NCBI RefSeq assembly: GCF_017874615.1 | Contig: NZ_JAGIKV010000003.1 | Coordinates: 62,001 to 126,000 of the forward strand | From: Paenibacillus xylanexedens | GTDB lineage: Bacteria > Bacillota > Bacilli > Paenibacillales > Paenibacillaceae | Direction: 5' to 3' | Length of the DNA: 64,000 nucleotides | Shown: piece after piece, positions 16,862 through 24,622 of the stretch | How the letters are laid out: every line of letters begins with the position of its first letter | Position numbering within the stretch: the stretch's first letter is position 1 | Translations under genes and position numbers: made by a program | The notes under the pieces: generated by a model | Databases searched by the model: none | What the model was told of the DNA's origin: nothing | What the model saw: the letters and a program-made list of their open reading frames with translations, nothing else

Positions 16862-17950
16862 ATGAAAAGGACGCTGATGGGCCTGTGCCTCCTTGTTATA
16901 GCGATAGTTGTGTCTGCTTGTGGAAACAGGGCTGAGAGCCATTCAGCTTCATCTTCGATATCCACTCAACCTGTCAAGGCATCGAGTGTCTCCGAGGAAA
17001 ACCTGAGTAACCTGTACTTGGCAGGAGGCTGTTTCTGGGGTGTGGAGGCATATATGGCTCGTATTCCGGGGGTTCAGGATGTGACTTCCGGTTATGCCAA
17101 CGGTGAAGGAGAGAATCCAACCTATGAGGATGTTATTCGCGGGGAGCAGGGGTTTGCGGAGACTGTTCATGTAAAATATGATCCGCAGCAAGTATCTTTG
17201 CAGAAATTGCTGGAATCTTATTTTCGAGTTATTGATCCTACGAGCTTGAATAAGCAGGGCAATGATCGTGGCATTCAGTATCGGACTGGAATATATTATA
17301 CGTTGCCTGAAGATGTCAAAATTATCGAGCAGGCTGTAGAGGCAGAGCAAGAAAAATATGACCAACCCATTGTAACGGAAGTAATGCCTCTGCAGAATTA
17401 TTATTTGGCGGAGGAGTACCATCAGGATTATTTGGAAAAAAATCCGAACGGATATTGTCACATTGATATGACTGTCCTGGATGACCTGGAGATTGGAATT
17501 GATCCCGCTCAATATCCACGTCCAACAGATGAACAATTAAAGGAACGATTAACAGACGAACAGTATGCGGTCACGGTAAACAATGATACGGAGCATGCGT
17601 TCAGTAACGAATACTGGGATAATGAGGAGCCCGGTCTGTATGTGGATATTGCAACGGGAGAGCCGTTATTCACCAGCCGGGATAAGTACGATTCCGGTTG
17701 CGGGTGGCCGAGTTTTACAAAGCCGATTGTACCTGAGGTTGTTACCTATACAACGGATACGAGCTTTGGGATGGAACGCACGGAGGTACGAAGCCGGGCA
17801 GGTGACATCCACCTCGGTCATGTGTTCGATGATGGTCCCGAAGATCGCGGCGGCAAACGTTACTGTATTAACAGTGCATCGATCCGGTTTATTCCGTTAG
17901 ACAAGATGGAGGAAGAACGGTACGGGTATTTATTGTCATTTGTCGAGTAG
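16862..17950 (+). CDS. msrAB: Bifunctional methionine sulfoxide reductase MsrAB, lipoprotein
   Basis: A 362-aa membrane-anchored enzyme reducing both epimers of methionine sulfoxide. A signal peptide with lipobox VSAC comes first. The MsrA domain (about 50-205) has catalytic Cys57 in [10 protein letters not shown] and the conserved [13 protein letters not shown] and YHQDYL segments. The MsrB domain (about 220-355) has catalytic Cys335 in [13 protein letters not shown] and resolving Cys280 in SGCGWPSF. The start is ATG 16862 with AAAGGAGGAAG upstream. Most Gram-positive Msr enzymes are cytoplasmic; the lipoprotein signal here puts repair outside the membrane, next to the secreted Met-rich protein. 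Confidence 0.94.
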   Translation: MKRTLMGLCLLVIAIVVSACGNRAESHSASSSISTQPVKASSVSEENLSNLYLAGGCFWGVEAYMARIPGVQDVTSGYANGEGENPTYEDVIRGEQGFAETVHVKYDPQQVSLQKLLESYFRVIDPTSLNKQGNDRGIQYRTGIYYTLPEDVKIIEQAVEAEQEKYDQPIVTEVMPLQNYYLAEEYHQDYLEKNPNGYCHIDMTVLDDLEIGIDPAQYPRPTDEQLKERLTDEQYAVTVNNDTEHAFSNEYWDNEEPGLYVDIATGEPLFTSRDKYDSGCGWPSFTKPIVPEVVTYTTDTSFGMERTEVRSRAGDIHLGHVFDDGPEDRGGKRYCINSASIRFIPLDKMEEERYGYLLSFVE

Positions 17951-17997
17951 AGAAGGGCAGCTGACTTTATCAAACGGTAATAAGGCCATAATTTTAG

Positions 17998-18037
17998 AAC
18001 GGTTGAGATCTCTCTATGAGGGATTTCGACCGTTTTT
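17998..18037 (+). terminator. Rho-independent terminator closing the Met-rich/Msr locus
   Basis: The stem AACGGTTGAGA/TTTCGACCGTT is followed by a T-run. It resembles the terminator at 12983-13026. Confidence 0.8.
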
Positions 18038-18095
18038 TATTTCTCGGCATCTAACAAAAACGGAGGTAGGCTTCTAAGATGGTTCCATCATTGTT

Positions 18096-18120
18096 ATAAT
18101 TGATAATCATTATCAATTAT
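18096..18120. promoter_or_regulatory. Fur box upstream of the AraC gene
   Basis: A perfect 25-bp palindrome with central C. Its core TGATAATCATTATCA (18101-18115) is the exact 7-1-7 Fur consensus. It lies 67 bp before the ATG at 18187, so the gene should be repressed by Fur when iron is plentiful. Confidence 0.88.
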
Positions 18121-18186
18121 AGGTAGATTTTTAGTCACAATGCTAAGGTATTGTGTGTGTTTGATCGCTTAGGAAAGGGAGTTCAT

Positions 18187-20097
18187 ATGGGAATTCAGAA
18201 TGACATCAAGCTGTGGGATCAGGTACAGGTTCGCGTGCTTGATGTGCGTCTTATATCACTCGCAACACACGAGTTCATACGCAATTATGTGTTACCGACC
18301 AGTGCATTTGTGTATGTTCAAGGCAGGGGGCAGGTCTGGCTGGATGAAGAGGTATGGACGACAAGCCAGTTCTTGCTGCTGCATGGAGGAAAAGGAAGAC
18401 GTCTGACACTTGAAGCGACAGGGGTTATGGAGGTACATCTGATTTTGTACAAATCAACCTTGCCCTCCAACGTGCTTGTGGAGTACCGAATGATGTTGAA
18501 CCAGCGTAATCCGTTTGAAGAGTCCTGGGCGACAGTGCCTGATCATACACTTGAGCTACGTGAGCTTGTGCGGAATATACATGAATGCTGGTCAGGGCAG
18601 GAGCGAGTGGGCAAAATTCAGGTCAAAGTGTATTTTTTTCAACTGGTACAGCTTGTATTGTTACAGCGGAGTCGCATATTTAACGAAGTTCAACAGCCTT
18701 CGCTTACCGATCAGGTTTTGCGATATATCAAAGCTCATTACCGGGAATCGATCTCACTTGATTCGCTTGCCCAGTCCTTGAGTTACAGTCCGCAATATTT
18801 ATCACGCAAATTCAAGGAACAGACGGGATGTACACCGACAGAATATGTGATTCGGTTACGAATGGGTGAGGCAAGGAGTCTGCTTGCGTCTACAGAAGCT
18901 TCATTACAGGAGATTGCTGCGTATGTGGGTTATATGGACCCGTTTTATTTCAATCGTATATTCAAAAAAGAGACTGGTATCACACCGGGACAATATCGAT
19001 TGAAGCAGCAGGGAAACTCGAAATTAGTTTCAAAAAGTACATTAAATGCAACAAATGAATCCATTGTAACAGGAGGAGAGGAACGTTATCCTTTAATTGA
19101 TGATGATAATCATTATCAATATACGAGAGATGAGGAAATCAACATGTTTAACCATTTTAAATCAGCGATTATGTCGCTTGCGCTTGTACTCACATTGAGT
19201 GCTTGTGGAACAGCCCAGCAGGGGGCAGAAACATCCGAAGTTGCGGCTGAACCAGAACAACCGGCAGTCGTGGAAACCCAAATGGTAAATACGACCTTTG
19301 GTGAGGTAGAGATTCCTGCACATCCGGAGCGAGTTGCTGCCATAGATTATCTGGGAACGGTGCTTGCTCTTGGTGTCAAACCGATTGGTGGAGGCCAATT
19401 TCTGATGAACAGCCCTTATCTCGAAGGCCACTTGGATGGTCTTGAAACCATAGGAGATTCCGTTGAACAATTGATGGAGCTGGAACCTGATCTTATTATT
19501 ACATTGAATCCGGACAAGGCGGCTTATGAGAAATATAGCAAGATTGCTCCAACCGTTTCGATCGCATCCATCACTTTTCCGACACTGAAGGACGAAGTAA
19601 ACTATTTCGGTAAAGTCCTTGGCAAAGAAACGGAAGCAGAGAAGTGGCTGGCTGATTTTGATGAGGAGATTGCCAAAATCAAGCAGGAGGTGCAGAGTGT
19701 TGTTCCAGCTGATGCTACATTCTCCGTTATGCAGGAATATGATCGCCAAGTCTTCATTTTTGGCAATCAGTCGGGCCGGGGAGGGCGTAACATCTACGAA
19801 TTGCTTGGTTTGCAAGCACCAAAGAACATTCCATCCGAGTTGATGCAGGGCGCCTATCATGAATTCTCTATAGAACTGCTCTCCAAATATGCCGGAGATT
19901 ACATTGTGCTGACCAGCAAGTCTCAGTTGAAAGACCTTCAGGCAGATCCGATCTGGGGTTCATTACCTGCAATCAAAAATGGAAATGTGTACATATGGAC
20001 GGAAGAACAATCCTGGTTCCGTGACCCTATCGCCTTGTTGAAACAGACACAGGATCTGGCTGAATGGATTATTGGACTTAATACACCGTCTAAATAA
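18187..20097 (+). CDS. AraC-family regulator in frame with a siderophore-binding lipoprotein (one continuous reading frame)
   Basis: The frame encodes 636 aa without a stop. Residues 1-285 are an AraC-type regulator: an N-terminal sensing domain and two HTH motifs (ISLDSLAQSLSYSPQYLSRKFK; LQEIAAYVGYMDPFYFNRIFKK; then GITPGQYR). A polar linker follows (about 286-319), and then a complete lipoprotein signal peptide and an iron-siderophore-binding domain (see 19144). AraC plus binding-domain fusions are known from Bacillus Btr, but those lack a signal peptide and act in the cytoplasm. Here a Fur box sits inside the linker, so both parts may also be made separately. A lost stop codon or an assembly error are alternatives. 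Start ATG 18187 has AGGAAAGGGAG upstream. Confidence 0.75.
   Translation: MGIQNDIKLWDQVQVRVLDVRLISLATHEFIRNYVLPTSAFVYVQGRGQVWLDEEVWTTSQFLLLHGGKGRRLTLEATGVMEVHLILYKSTLPSNVLVEYRMMLNQRNPFEESWATVPDHTLELRELVRNIHECWSGQERVGKIQVKVYFFQLVQLVLLQRSRIFNEVQQPSLTDQVLRYIKAHYRESISLDSLAQSLSYSPQYLSRKFKEQTGCTPTEYVIRLRMGEARSLLASTEASLQEIAAYVGYMDPFYFNRIFKKETGITPGQYRLKQQGNSKLVSKSTLNATNESIVTGGEERYPLIDDDNHYQYTRDEEINMFNHFKSAIMSLALVLTLSACGTAQQGAETSEVAAEPEQPAVVETQMVNTTFGEVEIPAHPERVAAIDYLGTVLALGVKPIGGGQFLMNSPYLEGHLDGLETIGDSVEQLMELEPDLIITLNPDKAAYEKYSKIAPTVSIASITFPTLKDEVNYFGKVLGKETEAEKWLADFDEEIAKIKQEVQSVVPADATFSVMQEYDRQVFIFGNQSGRGGRNIYELLGLQAPKNIPSELMQGAYHEFSIELLSKYAGDYIVLTSKSQLKDLQADPIWGSLPAIKNGNVYIWTEEQSWFRDPIALLKQTQDLAEWIIGLNTPSK
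19099..19117. promoter_or_regulatory. Fur box inside the AraC-to-lipoprotein linker
   Basis: The 19-bp sequence matches the classical GATAATGATAATCATTATC consensus at 18 of 19 positions and ends 26 bp before the ATG at 19144. A possible promoter overlaps it: TTGATG at 19097 and TATACG at 19120 with 17-bp spacing. This would give the lipoprotein its own iron-controlled transcript. Confidence 0.82.
19144..20097 (+). CDS. Iron-siderophore ABC transporter substrate-binding lipoprotein (internal start)
   Basis: If translated from ATG 19144 (GAGGAAATC upstream, its own Fur-box promoter) the product is 317 aa. It starts with a signal peptide and lipobox (LVLTLSACG), then a FhuD/FecB-type two-lobe binding domain: PERVAAIDYLGTVLALGVKPIGG, LMELEPDLIITLN, and the C-terminal QDLAEWIIGL. 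It would capture a ferric siderophore at the membrane surface. Permease and ATPase genes are not in the neighbourhood, so it must share a transporter encoded elsewhere. The same codons are also read as the C-terminus of the upstream AraC frame. Confidence 0.85.
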   Translation: MFNHFKSAIMSLALVLTLSACGTAQQGAETSEVAAEPEQPAVVETQMVNTTFGEVEIPAHPERVAAIDYLGTVLALGVKPIGGGQFLMNSPYLEGHLDGLETIGDSVEQLMELEPDLIITLNPDKAAYEKYSKIAPTVSIASITFPTLKDEVNYFGKVLGKETEAEKWLADFDEEIAKIKQEVQSVVPADATFSVMQEYDRQVFIFGNQSGRGGRNIYELLGLQAPKNIPSELMQGAYHEFSIELLSKYAGDYIVLTSKSQLKDLQADPIWGSLPAIKNGNVYIWTEEQSWFRDPIALLKQTQDLAEWIIGLNTPSK

Positions 20098-20105
20098 GGA
20101 ACTTC

Positions 20106-20144
20106 AAAAAACCGTGCTACCCAGTTTGCTGAGCAGCACGGTTT
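20106..20144. terminator. Bidirectional terminator between convergent genes
   Basis: The stem AAAACCGTGCT/AGCACGGTTTT is flanked by A and T runs and serves the lipoprotein gene (+) and the gene at 20236 (-). Confidence 0.8.
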
Positions 20145-20235
20145 TCATATTCGTATGTATGACTGAACAGTAGGAGGGGATTATCTGCCTGTACGGAGAT
20201 GAAATAACAGTGTGGTGTGATTACCGTATAAGAGT

Positions 20236-20907
20236 TTATTCGCTCTTTTGTTCGTTCTGAATTTCTTGCAGATCCTCCAGTTGCAGTGTGAGGTCATTCT
20301 CGGGGTTTGCGCTCACAATGTCTTCTGACTGTGATTGTTGCTGACCTGGCTGATTCGACTTGGCGGCAGGTTTGATCACGTAGAGACTTTGAACGGAGTT
20401 GAGCAGGCTGGCAGGGGTGTCTTCATACGTTTCCAGGAAGAGTACATAGTCTTTGGTAGGAATCAGCTTGAGGTTGTCATCATTAATAATCTCGGTGTTG
20501 CCAAGTTGTCCGCCAAGTTGCTTCACTTCAAGTTTTTCCCCGGCAGTGTAACCGCCTTTATAGGATTCAGCGACCTGAATCGTGTGGATCGTATAGATTT
20601 TGTCAAAAGAAGCTGGCTCTCCGCCCGGATCGGACGCAGGGTTTAACTCGTTTTCATTGGCAGCATCAGTAACTTGTACAATATCGTTTAAAGCTTCCAC
20701 ACGAGTCTCAACAACACTACCTTTTACAATGGCATTTGCTCTCTCGGACAGGTCGCCAATGCTGCCATAACTCGGGTAATCTTCAGAAGCAATAATGGTC
20801 ATGGGTGCATCGGATGGGGACGCGGTAGGTGTAACAGAAGAACATCCAGCAGCAGATAAAATGAAAATGGAAGAGAGAAGCAGCGTTAATACTCGATTTT
20901 TGTTCAT
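20236..20907 (-). CDS. Lipoprotein of unknown function
   Basis: A 223-aa lipoprotein: signal peptide with lipobox SAAGCSS, a Thr/Ser/Pro tether, and a compact domain (about 45-180) with the strands AIVKGSVVETRVEAL, YTIHTIQVAESYKGGYTAGEKLEVKQLGG and KDYVLFLETYED. The tail is Gln/Ser/Glu-rich. The strand pattern resembles small extracellular beta domains seen in many Bacilli lipoproteins, but no named family was recognised. AGGAGG lies 9 nt before the ATG. It begins 44 bp downstream of the protease gene at 20952-21473, so the two are probably one operon of secreted proteins. Confidence 0.75.
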   Translation of the reverse strand: MNKNRVLTLLLSSIFILSAAGCSSVTPTASPSDAPMTIIASEDYPSYGSIGDLSERANAIVKGSVVETRVEALNDIVQVTDAANENELNPASDPGGEPASFDKIYTIHTIQVAESYKGGYTAGEKLEVKQLGGQLGNTEIINDDNLKLIPTKDYVLFLETYEDTPASLLNSVQSLYVIKPAAKSNQPGQQQSQSEDIVSANPENDLTLQLEDLQEIQNEQKSE

Positions 20908-20951
20908 GGACAGGAATCCTCCTTGGATTTTTGGGATAAGTTCGTAGCGGA

Positions 20952-21473
20952 TTAGTACTTGGATTTTACGTTATTGATATCAAAAGTTTGGGGTTGGGTC
21001 ATGGAATTGCGGTTACGGGAGTAAGACATAATGGAAGGACTGCTTGTTGTTGGATTGTCACCGAGCCAGATGGAGTGTCCGAGTTCGTGGACAAATACGC
21101 TTTGAATGAAGTTGGATAAGTTGGTTGCGTCAGGGGTGATCGTGGATGTATTGAGTTCAATGCGGAAGCTTACGACTTGACTGCCGGAGACGGAGGCGTA
21201 GTTGACACCATATGCTGTATTATTGAAGTTTCCTGCGGTGATGGTGTTTGGGGAGTTACTTGTTTTGGTGAATTTAACTTTGGCACCTGCATTGTTCCAC
21301 TTGGTAAGGGAAGCGTCCATGGGAGTCTGCCATGCGGAGGCGTAATTATACGTACGAATGGGGATGGTGGTGCCGGCATAACCGTAGGTCAGAAAGGTTG
21401 CCGCATAGATGGTACTGCCAAACATCGCAATCGCTGAGAACAACATGATGCTCATTAAAAACTTCCTTTTCAT
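20952..21473 (-). CDS. Secreted metzincin-like zinc metalloprotease (small)
   Basis: A 173-aa exported protein. Signal peptide about 1-25 (ending YAA). The mature protein is only about 148 aa. The zinc site is HELGHSIWLGD (His129, Glu130, His133, Asp139) and the Met-turn is SIMSY (Met149). Metzincins normally have HExxHxxGxxH/D; here the third ligand is Asp, as in snapalysins, and the usual Gly is Trp136. The helix VFVHELGHSIWLGDN and early strand YNYASAWQTPMDASLTKWN resemble matrixin catalytic domains. The frame extends to 21608, but ATG 21473 has GGAGGT upstream and starts the signal peptide. A lipoprotein gene follows. Confidence 0.8.
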   Translation of the reverse strand: MKRKFLMSIMLFSAIAMFGSTIYAATFLTYGYAGTTIPIRTYNYASAWQTPMDASLTKWNNAGAKVKFTKTSNSPNTITAGNFNNTAYGVNYASVSGSQVVSFRIELNTSTITPDATNLSNFIQSVFVHELGHSIWLGDNPTTSSPSIMSYSRNRNSMTQPQTFDINNVKSKY

Positions 21474-21701
21474 ACTTAAAACCTCCAATAAATGTATTTT
21501 ATTCTCTATTATAGTAACAAGTAATATTGGAGTTGAAATGAGTCCGAGGTCGTTATTTTTGTCGTGAAAAACATGAAATATATCTTGATCCGACCCTAAT
21601 GGTGTCAAAATAAGTCATTTTCTGTTCGATATGCATGCATAATTTCCCTGAAATAACAAACAATACGTTCAACTTCTCACAGGGAAAGGTAGTGCTTGAG
21701 C

Positions 21702-22379
21702 ATGTGCAACCGTTTTTCATTGGCAGCCGATTTGGACGAAGTCAGAGATCATTTCAAGGTTCAACGAGTGATGTATTATTACAAAAACCGATACAATATC
21801 AGCCCAACCCAGCATACGCCGATTATTTTGCATCAGGATGGTGAGCGTGTATTGGATGAGTTCCGGTGGGGGTTCATTCCATTCTGGGGTCGTGATGCCG
21901 TTAACGCAAATCTCATGACGGTACATGAGAATCCTTCCTATTACAAACTGGTAGAGACCAAGCGCTGCGTCATTCCCTGCAATGGATTGTATTACTGGCG
22001 GCAAGAGGGCAAAAAAAGTTATGCAGTTCGTGTTGTCATGCCGGATCGCGGTCTGTTCGGAATTGCCGGGTTATACGAGGTGTGGAGAGATACACGGAAA
22101 GAGCCGCTTCGTACCTGCACGATGCTTATGACAGGCGCCAATATGGTTACACGCGAATTTGGCAGTAAAATGCCAGCCATTCTTTCCGAAGAAGAGATCA
22201 ACACCTGGCTGGACCCGGCTAATACACGGGTGACTCAGTTGTTACCGCTATTGAAATCGTATAACAGTACAGAGATGAATCTGTATCCAGTCACCCCAAT
22301 GGTCGCTAACGATGAACACGATTGTTACGAATGCGTAGAAGAGATGGATCAGAAGCTGGCTTACGTTCGGAGTTTCTGA
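21702..22379 (+). CDS. SRAP-domain protein (YedK/HMCES family), divergent
   Basis: A 225-aa protein of the family that forms covalent links to abasic sites in single-stranded DNA through an N-terminal Cys2. The start is ATG 21702, giving M-C-N-R with Cys2, as the family requires; an in-frame TTG at 21696 would bury it. Conserved features kept are YNISPTQ, RWGFIPFW, the Asn of the NAR-type motif (here NANLMT) and KMPAILSEEEINTWLD. Two catalytic residues of E. coli YedK are missing: the Glu of GWFEW is Tyr here (GLYYW), and the His of IHDRRP is Gly (FGSKMP). It may bind DNA ends but lack normal AP-lyase/reversal chemistry. Confidence 0.8.
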   Translation: MCNRFSLAADLDEVRDHFKVQRVMYYYKNRYNISPTQHTPIILHQDGERVLDEFRWGFIPFWGRDAVNANLMTVHENPSYYKLVETKRCVIPCNGLYYWRQEGKKSYAVRVVMPDRGLFGIAGLYEVWRDTRKEPLRTCTMLMTGANMVTREFGSKMPAILSEEEINTWLDPANTRVTQLLPLLKSYNSTEMNLYPVTPMVANDEHDCYECVEEMDQKLAYVRSF

Positions 22380-22407
22380 GTATCTTTTGGATGATGTGAA
22401 GAAAATG

Positions 22408-22447
22408 AAGAGGGCTGAGAGTCTGGAGACACTCTGCTCTTTTTTTC
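22408..22447 (+). terminator. Rho-independent terminator after the SRAP gene
   Basis: A bulged stem (AAGAG..GAGAGT / ACTCT..CTCTT) is followed by a run of T. Confidence 0.55.
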
Positions 22448-22566
22448 CTTTCTGAAAATGAAAAGTTGCAATTGCAGCGAAACGTAACTATAATCATTAC
22501 AGTAAGTGAACGCATATATTCATATATCTATTAAAAGAGATATTTAGTATCAGGAGGGAACCACGA

Positions 22567-23697
22567 ATGAATCCAAAGTTTAACCAGATGTTTGAACAAG
22601 TTTCACTACCGACTGGCATTACACTGAAAAACCGAATCGTGCTCGCTCCCATGACTCATATGTCCTCGAATGCTGATGGTACAATATCCGACGCTGAACT
22701 TGCTTATTATGCACGTCGCACCGGTGGTGCGGGCATGTCAATTACGGCTGTAGGGCATGTAACAGAGACAGGCATTGGTTTCCCAGCTCAATTTGGTGTT
22801 TATGACGACCGCTTCATTCCTGGTCTGAAAAAATTGGCTGAGACCATTAAACAACAAGGCTCCGTAGCTGTATTGCAAATTTTCCATGCGGGCCGTCTGA
22901 CGCCTGAACAAGCTGTACCTGCGGGTCAAGTGGTTGCTCCTAGTGCGGTTGCAAGTGAGCGTCCAGGATCTCCTGAACCCAGAGAATTGACGGATGCCGA
23001 GATTACTTCGATTATCAAAGACTTTGGTGAAGCGACACGTCGTGCAATCGAAGCCGGATTTGATGGTGTTGAGATTCACGGTGCTAATGGTTATCTGATT
23101 CAGCAATTCTTCTCCCCGCATTCCAACCGACGTGAAGATCGTTGGGGCGGAAGTGTAGAGAAACGTCTGACATTCCCACTTGCTGTAGTGGATGAGATTC
23201 AGAAAGTGGTTGCCGAACATACCAAACTGCCGTTCATCATTGGTTACCGTTTCTCTCCGGAAGAACCGGAAACACCGGGACTCACAATGGAAGATACGTA
23301 CCTACTAGTGGATGCGCTGAAAGATAAAAACTTGGATTACCTTCATGTCTCTGTGAACGAGTTCTGGTCCAAGCCAAGACGTGGCGAAGCAGACACGCGT
23401 TCGAGAATGGAATTCATCCTGGATCGTGTGAACGGCAAATTGCCTGTGATCGGCGTAGGTTCGATTCATACGGCTGATCAGGCTGTAGAGGCGCTCCAAA
23501 CGGGAGTACCTCTGCTAGCCATTGGACGTGAGCTGATTATAGAACCGGATTGGGTTGAGAAAATCGAGAGCGGACGGGAAGAAGATATTGAGACGATTCT
23601 GACCAAATCGGATCAGGAACGTCTGGTTATCCCTGACGGGTTGTGGAATGCAATCATCCACACACCGGGCTGGTTCCCTATGGCAGAAGATAAATAA
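22567..23697 (+). CDS. Old-yellow-enzyme-type NADH:flavin oxidoreductase
   Basis: A 376-aa FMN-dependent TIM-barrel enzyme that reduces activated alkenes or related substrates with NAD(P)H. Visible signatures are LKNRIVLAPMTHMSS near the N-terminus, LQIFHAGR, the substrate/FMN segment GVEIHGANGYLIQQFFSPHSNRR, and the phosphate-binding GVGSIHTADQA ... LLAIGRELI. Length fits the OYE-like class found in Firmicutes. AGGAGGG precedes the ATG. A terminator follows, so it is monocistronic; the DeoR regulator downstream may or may not control it. Confidence 0.9.
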   Translation: MNPKFNQMFEQVSLPTGITLKNRIVLAPMTHMSSNADGTISDAELAYYARRTGGAGMSITAVGHVTETGIGFPAQFGVYDDRFIPGLKKLAETIKQQGSVAVLQIFHAGRLTPEQAVPAGQVVAPSAVASERPGSPEPRELTDAEITSIIKDFGEATRRAIEAGFDGVEIHGANGYLIQQFFSPHSNRREDRWGGSVEKRLTFPLAVVDEIQKVVAEHTKLPFIIGYRFSPEEPETPGLTMEDTYLLVDALKDKNLDYLHVSVNEFWSKPRRGEADTRSRMEFILDRVNGKLPVIGVGSIHTADQAVEALQTGVPLLAIGRELIIEPDWVEKIESGREEDIETILTKSDQERLVIPDGLWNAIIHTPGWFPMAEDK

Positions 23698-23718
23698 GAT
23701 ACACTTCAGAACTGGAAT

Positions 23719-23744
23719 GGAGGGGGCGAAAGCTCCCTCTTTTT
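23719..23744 (+). terminator. Rho-independent terminator
   Basis: GAGGG-GGC-GAAA-GCT-CCCTC hairpin followed by T5. Confidence 0.75.
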
Positions 23745-23834
23745 GCACATGGTCCAAATTCTCCTTGTCATCGCTCTGTGGTATGATGGATGAACAGGAT
23801 CAACTGGATAATCAACGGTTTGGAGTGAAGGAAT

Positions 23835-24602
23835 ATGCTCGTAGCTGAACGGTATGAGAAAATAGTGGAATGGGTGGATACGCAAGGTAGCATGCGTGTG
23901 ACCGAACTTAGTGAGCGCTGCGGGGTGACGGAAGAGACGATTCGTCGTGATCTGGACAAGCTCGAACAGGCGGGCAGGCTCAGACGGTCCCATGGCGGGG
24001 CGGTCAGCGTGAAATATAAGGATGAGTTACAGTCGGAGATTCCATATCCGGAACGGGCTGTAGCCCATGCAGAAGAGAAGCGTAGAATTGCAAGCGAAGC
24101 GGTGAAAATGGTGGAATCCGGCGACCGGATCGCCCTGGATGCAAGTACAACGGCGTGGTATATGGCGGCAGGATTGCCAAACATTCCACTGACGGTATTA
24201 ACCAACTCGATTAAGGTCGCCGCAGAGCTGAGTAACAAGGAGCAGATTCGTGTGATTGCCACAGGTGGGCAACTGGCTTCGAAGTCACTGTCTTTTGTAG
24301 GACCGCTGGCGGAACGTTCGCTTGATGCCTATCATGTGGATAAAGTATTTCTGTCTTGCAAAGGAGTGCATCTGACCAAAGGCATCAGTGAATCCAATGA
24401 ATTACAGGCCTTGGTGAAGCAGAAAATGATTCATATTGCGGATGAGGTCATTTTACTTGCAGATTCCAGCAAATTTAACATACAGGCGTTTACCAGAGTT
24501 GCTGAGATGAGCAGTGTGGGGAAAGTGATTACAGATCAGGGTGTAGACGAAGAGCACGTTAGCGCATTGATTGAGCAGAATATTACGTGTATACGTGTGT
24601 AA
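23835..24602 (+). CDS. DeoR-family transcriptional regulator (copy 1)
   Basis: A 255-aa sugar-phosphate-sensing repressor. The N-terminal DeoR HTH reads MRVTELSERCGVTEETIRRDL followed by EQAGRLRRSHGGAV. The C-terminal DeoRC (isomerase-like) domain has LDASTTAWYMAAGLP, LTNSIKVAAEL and DEVILLADSSKF. It is a close paralogue of the regulator at 36421, with long identical stretches in both domains. An OsmC-family gene follows after 20 bp on the same strand and is probably co-transcribed. Confidence 0.92.
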   Translation: MLVAERYEKIVEWVDTQGSMRVTELSERCGVTEETIRRDLDKLEQAGRLRRSHGGAVSVKYKDELQSEIPYPERAVAHAEEKRRIASEAVKMVESGDRIALDASTTAWYMAAGLPNIPLTVLTNSIKVAAELSNKEQIRVIATGGQLASKSLSFVGPLAERSLDAYHVDKVFLSCKGVHLTKGISESNELQALVKQKMIHIADEVILLADSSKFNIQAFTRVAEMSSVGKVITDQGVDEEHVSALIEQNITCIRV

Positions 24603-24622
24603 ACAAGAAAGGAATGAATGTC

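Noticed and set aside
16949..17536. A 195-aa minus-strand frame opposite msrAB
   Set aside because: It is fully antisense to a certain enzyme gene, with no ribosome binding site or recognisable motif.
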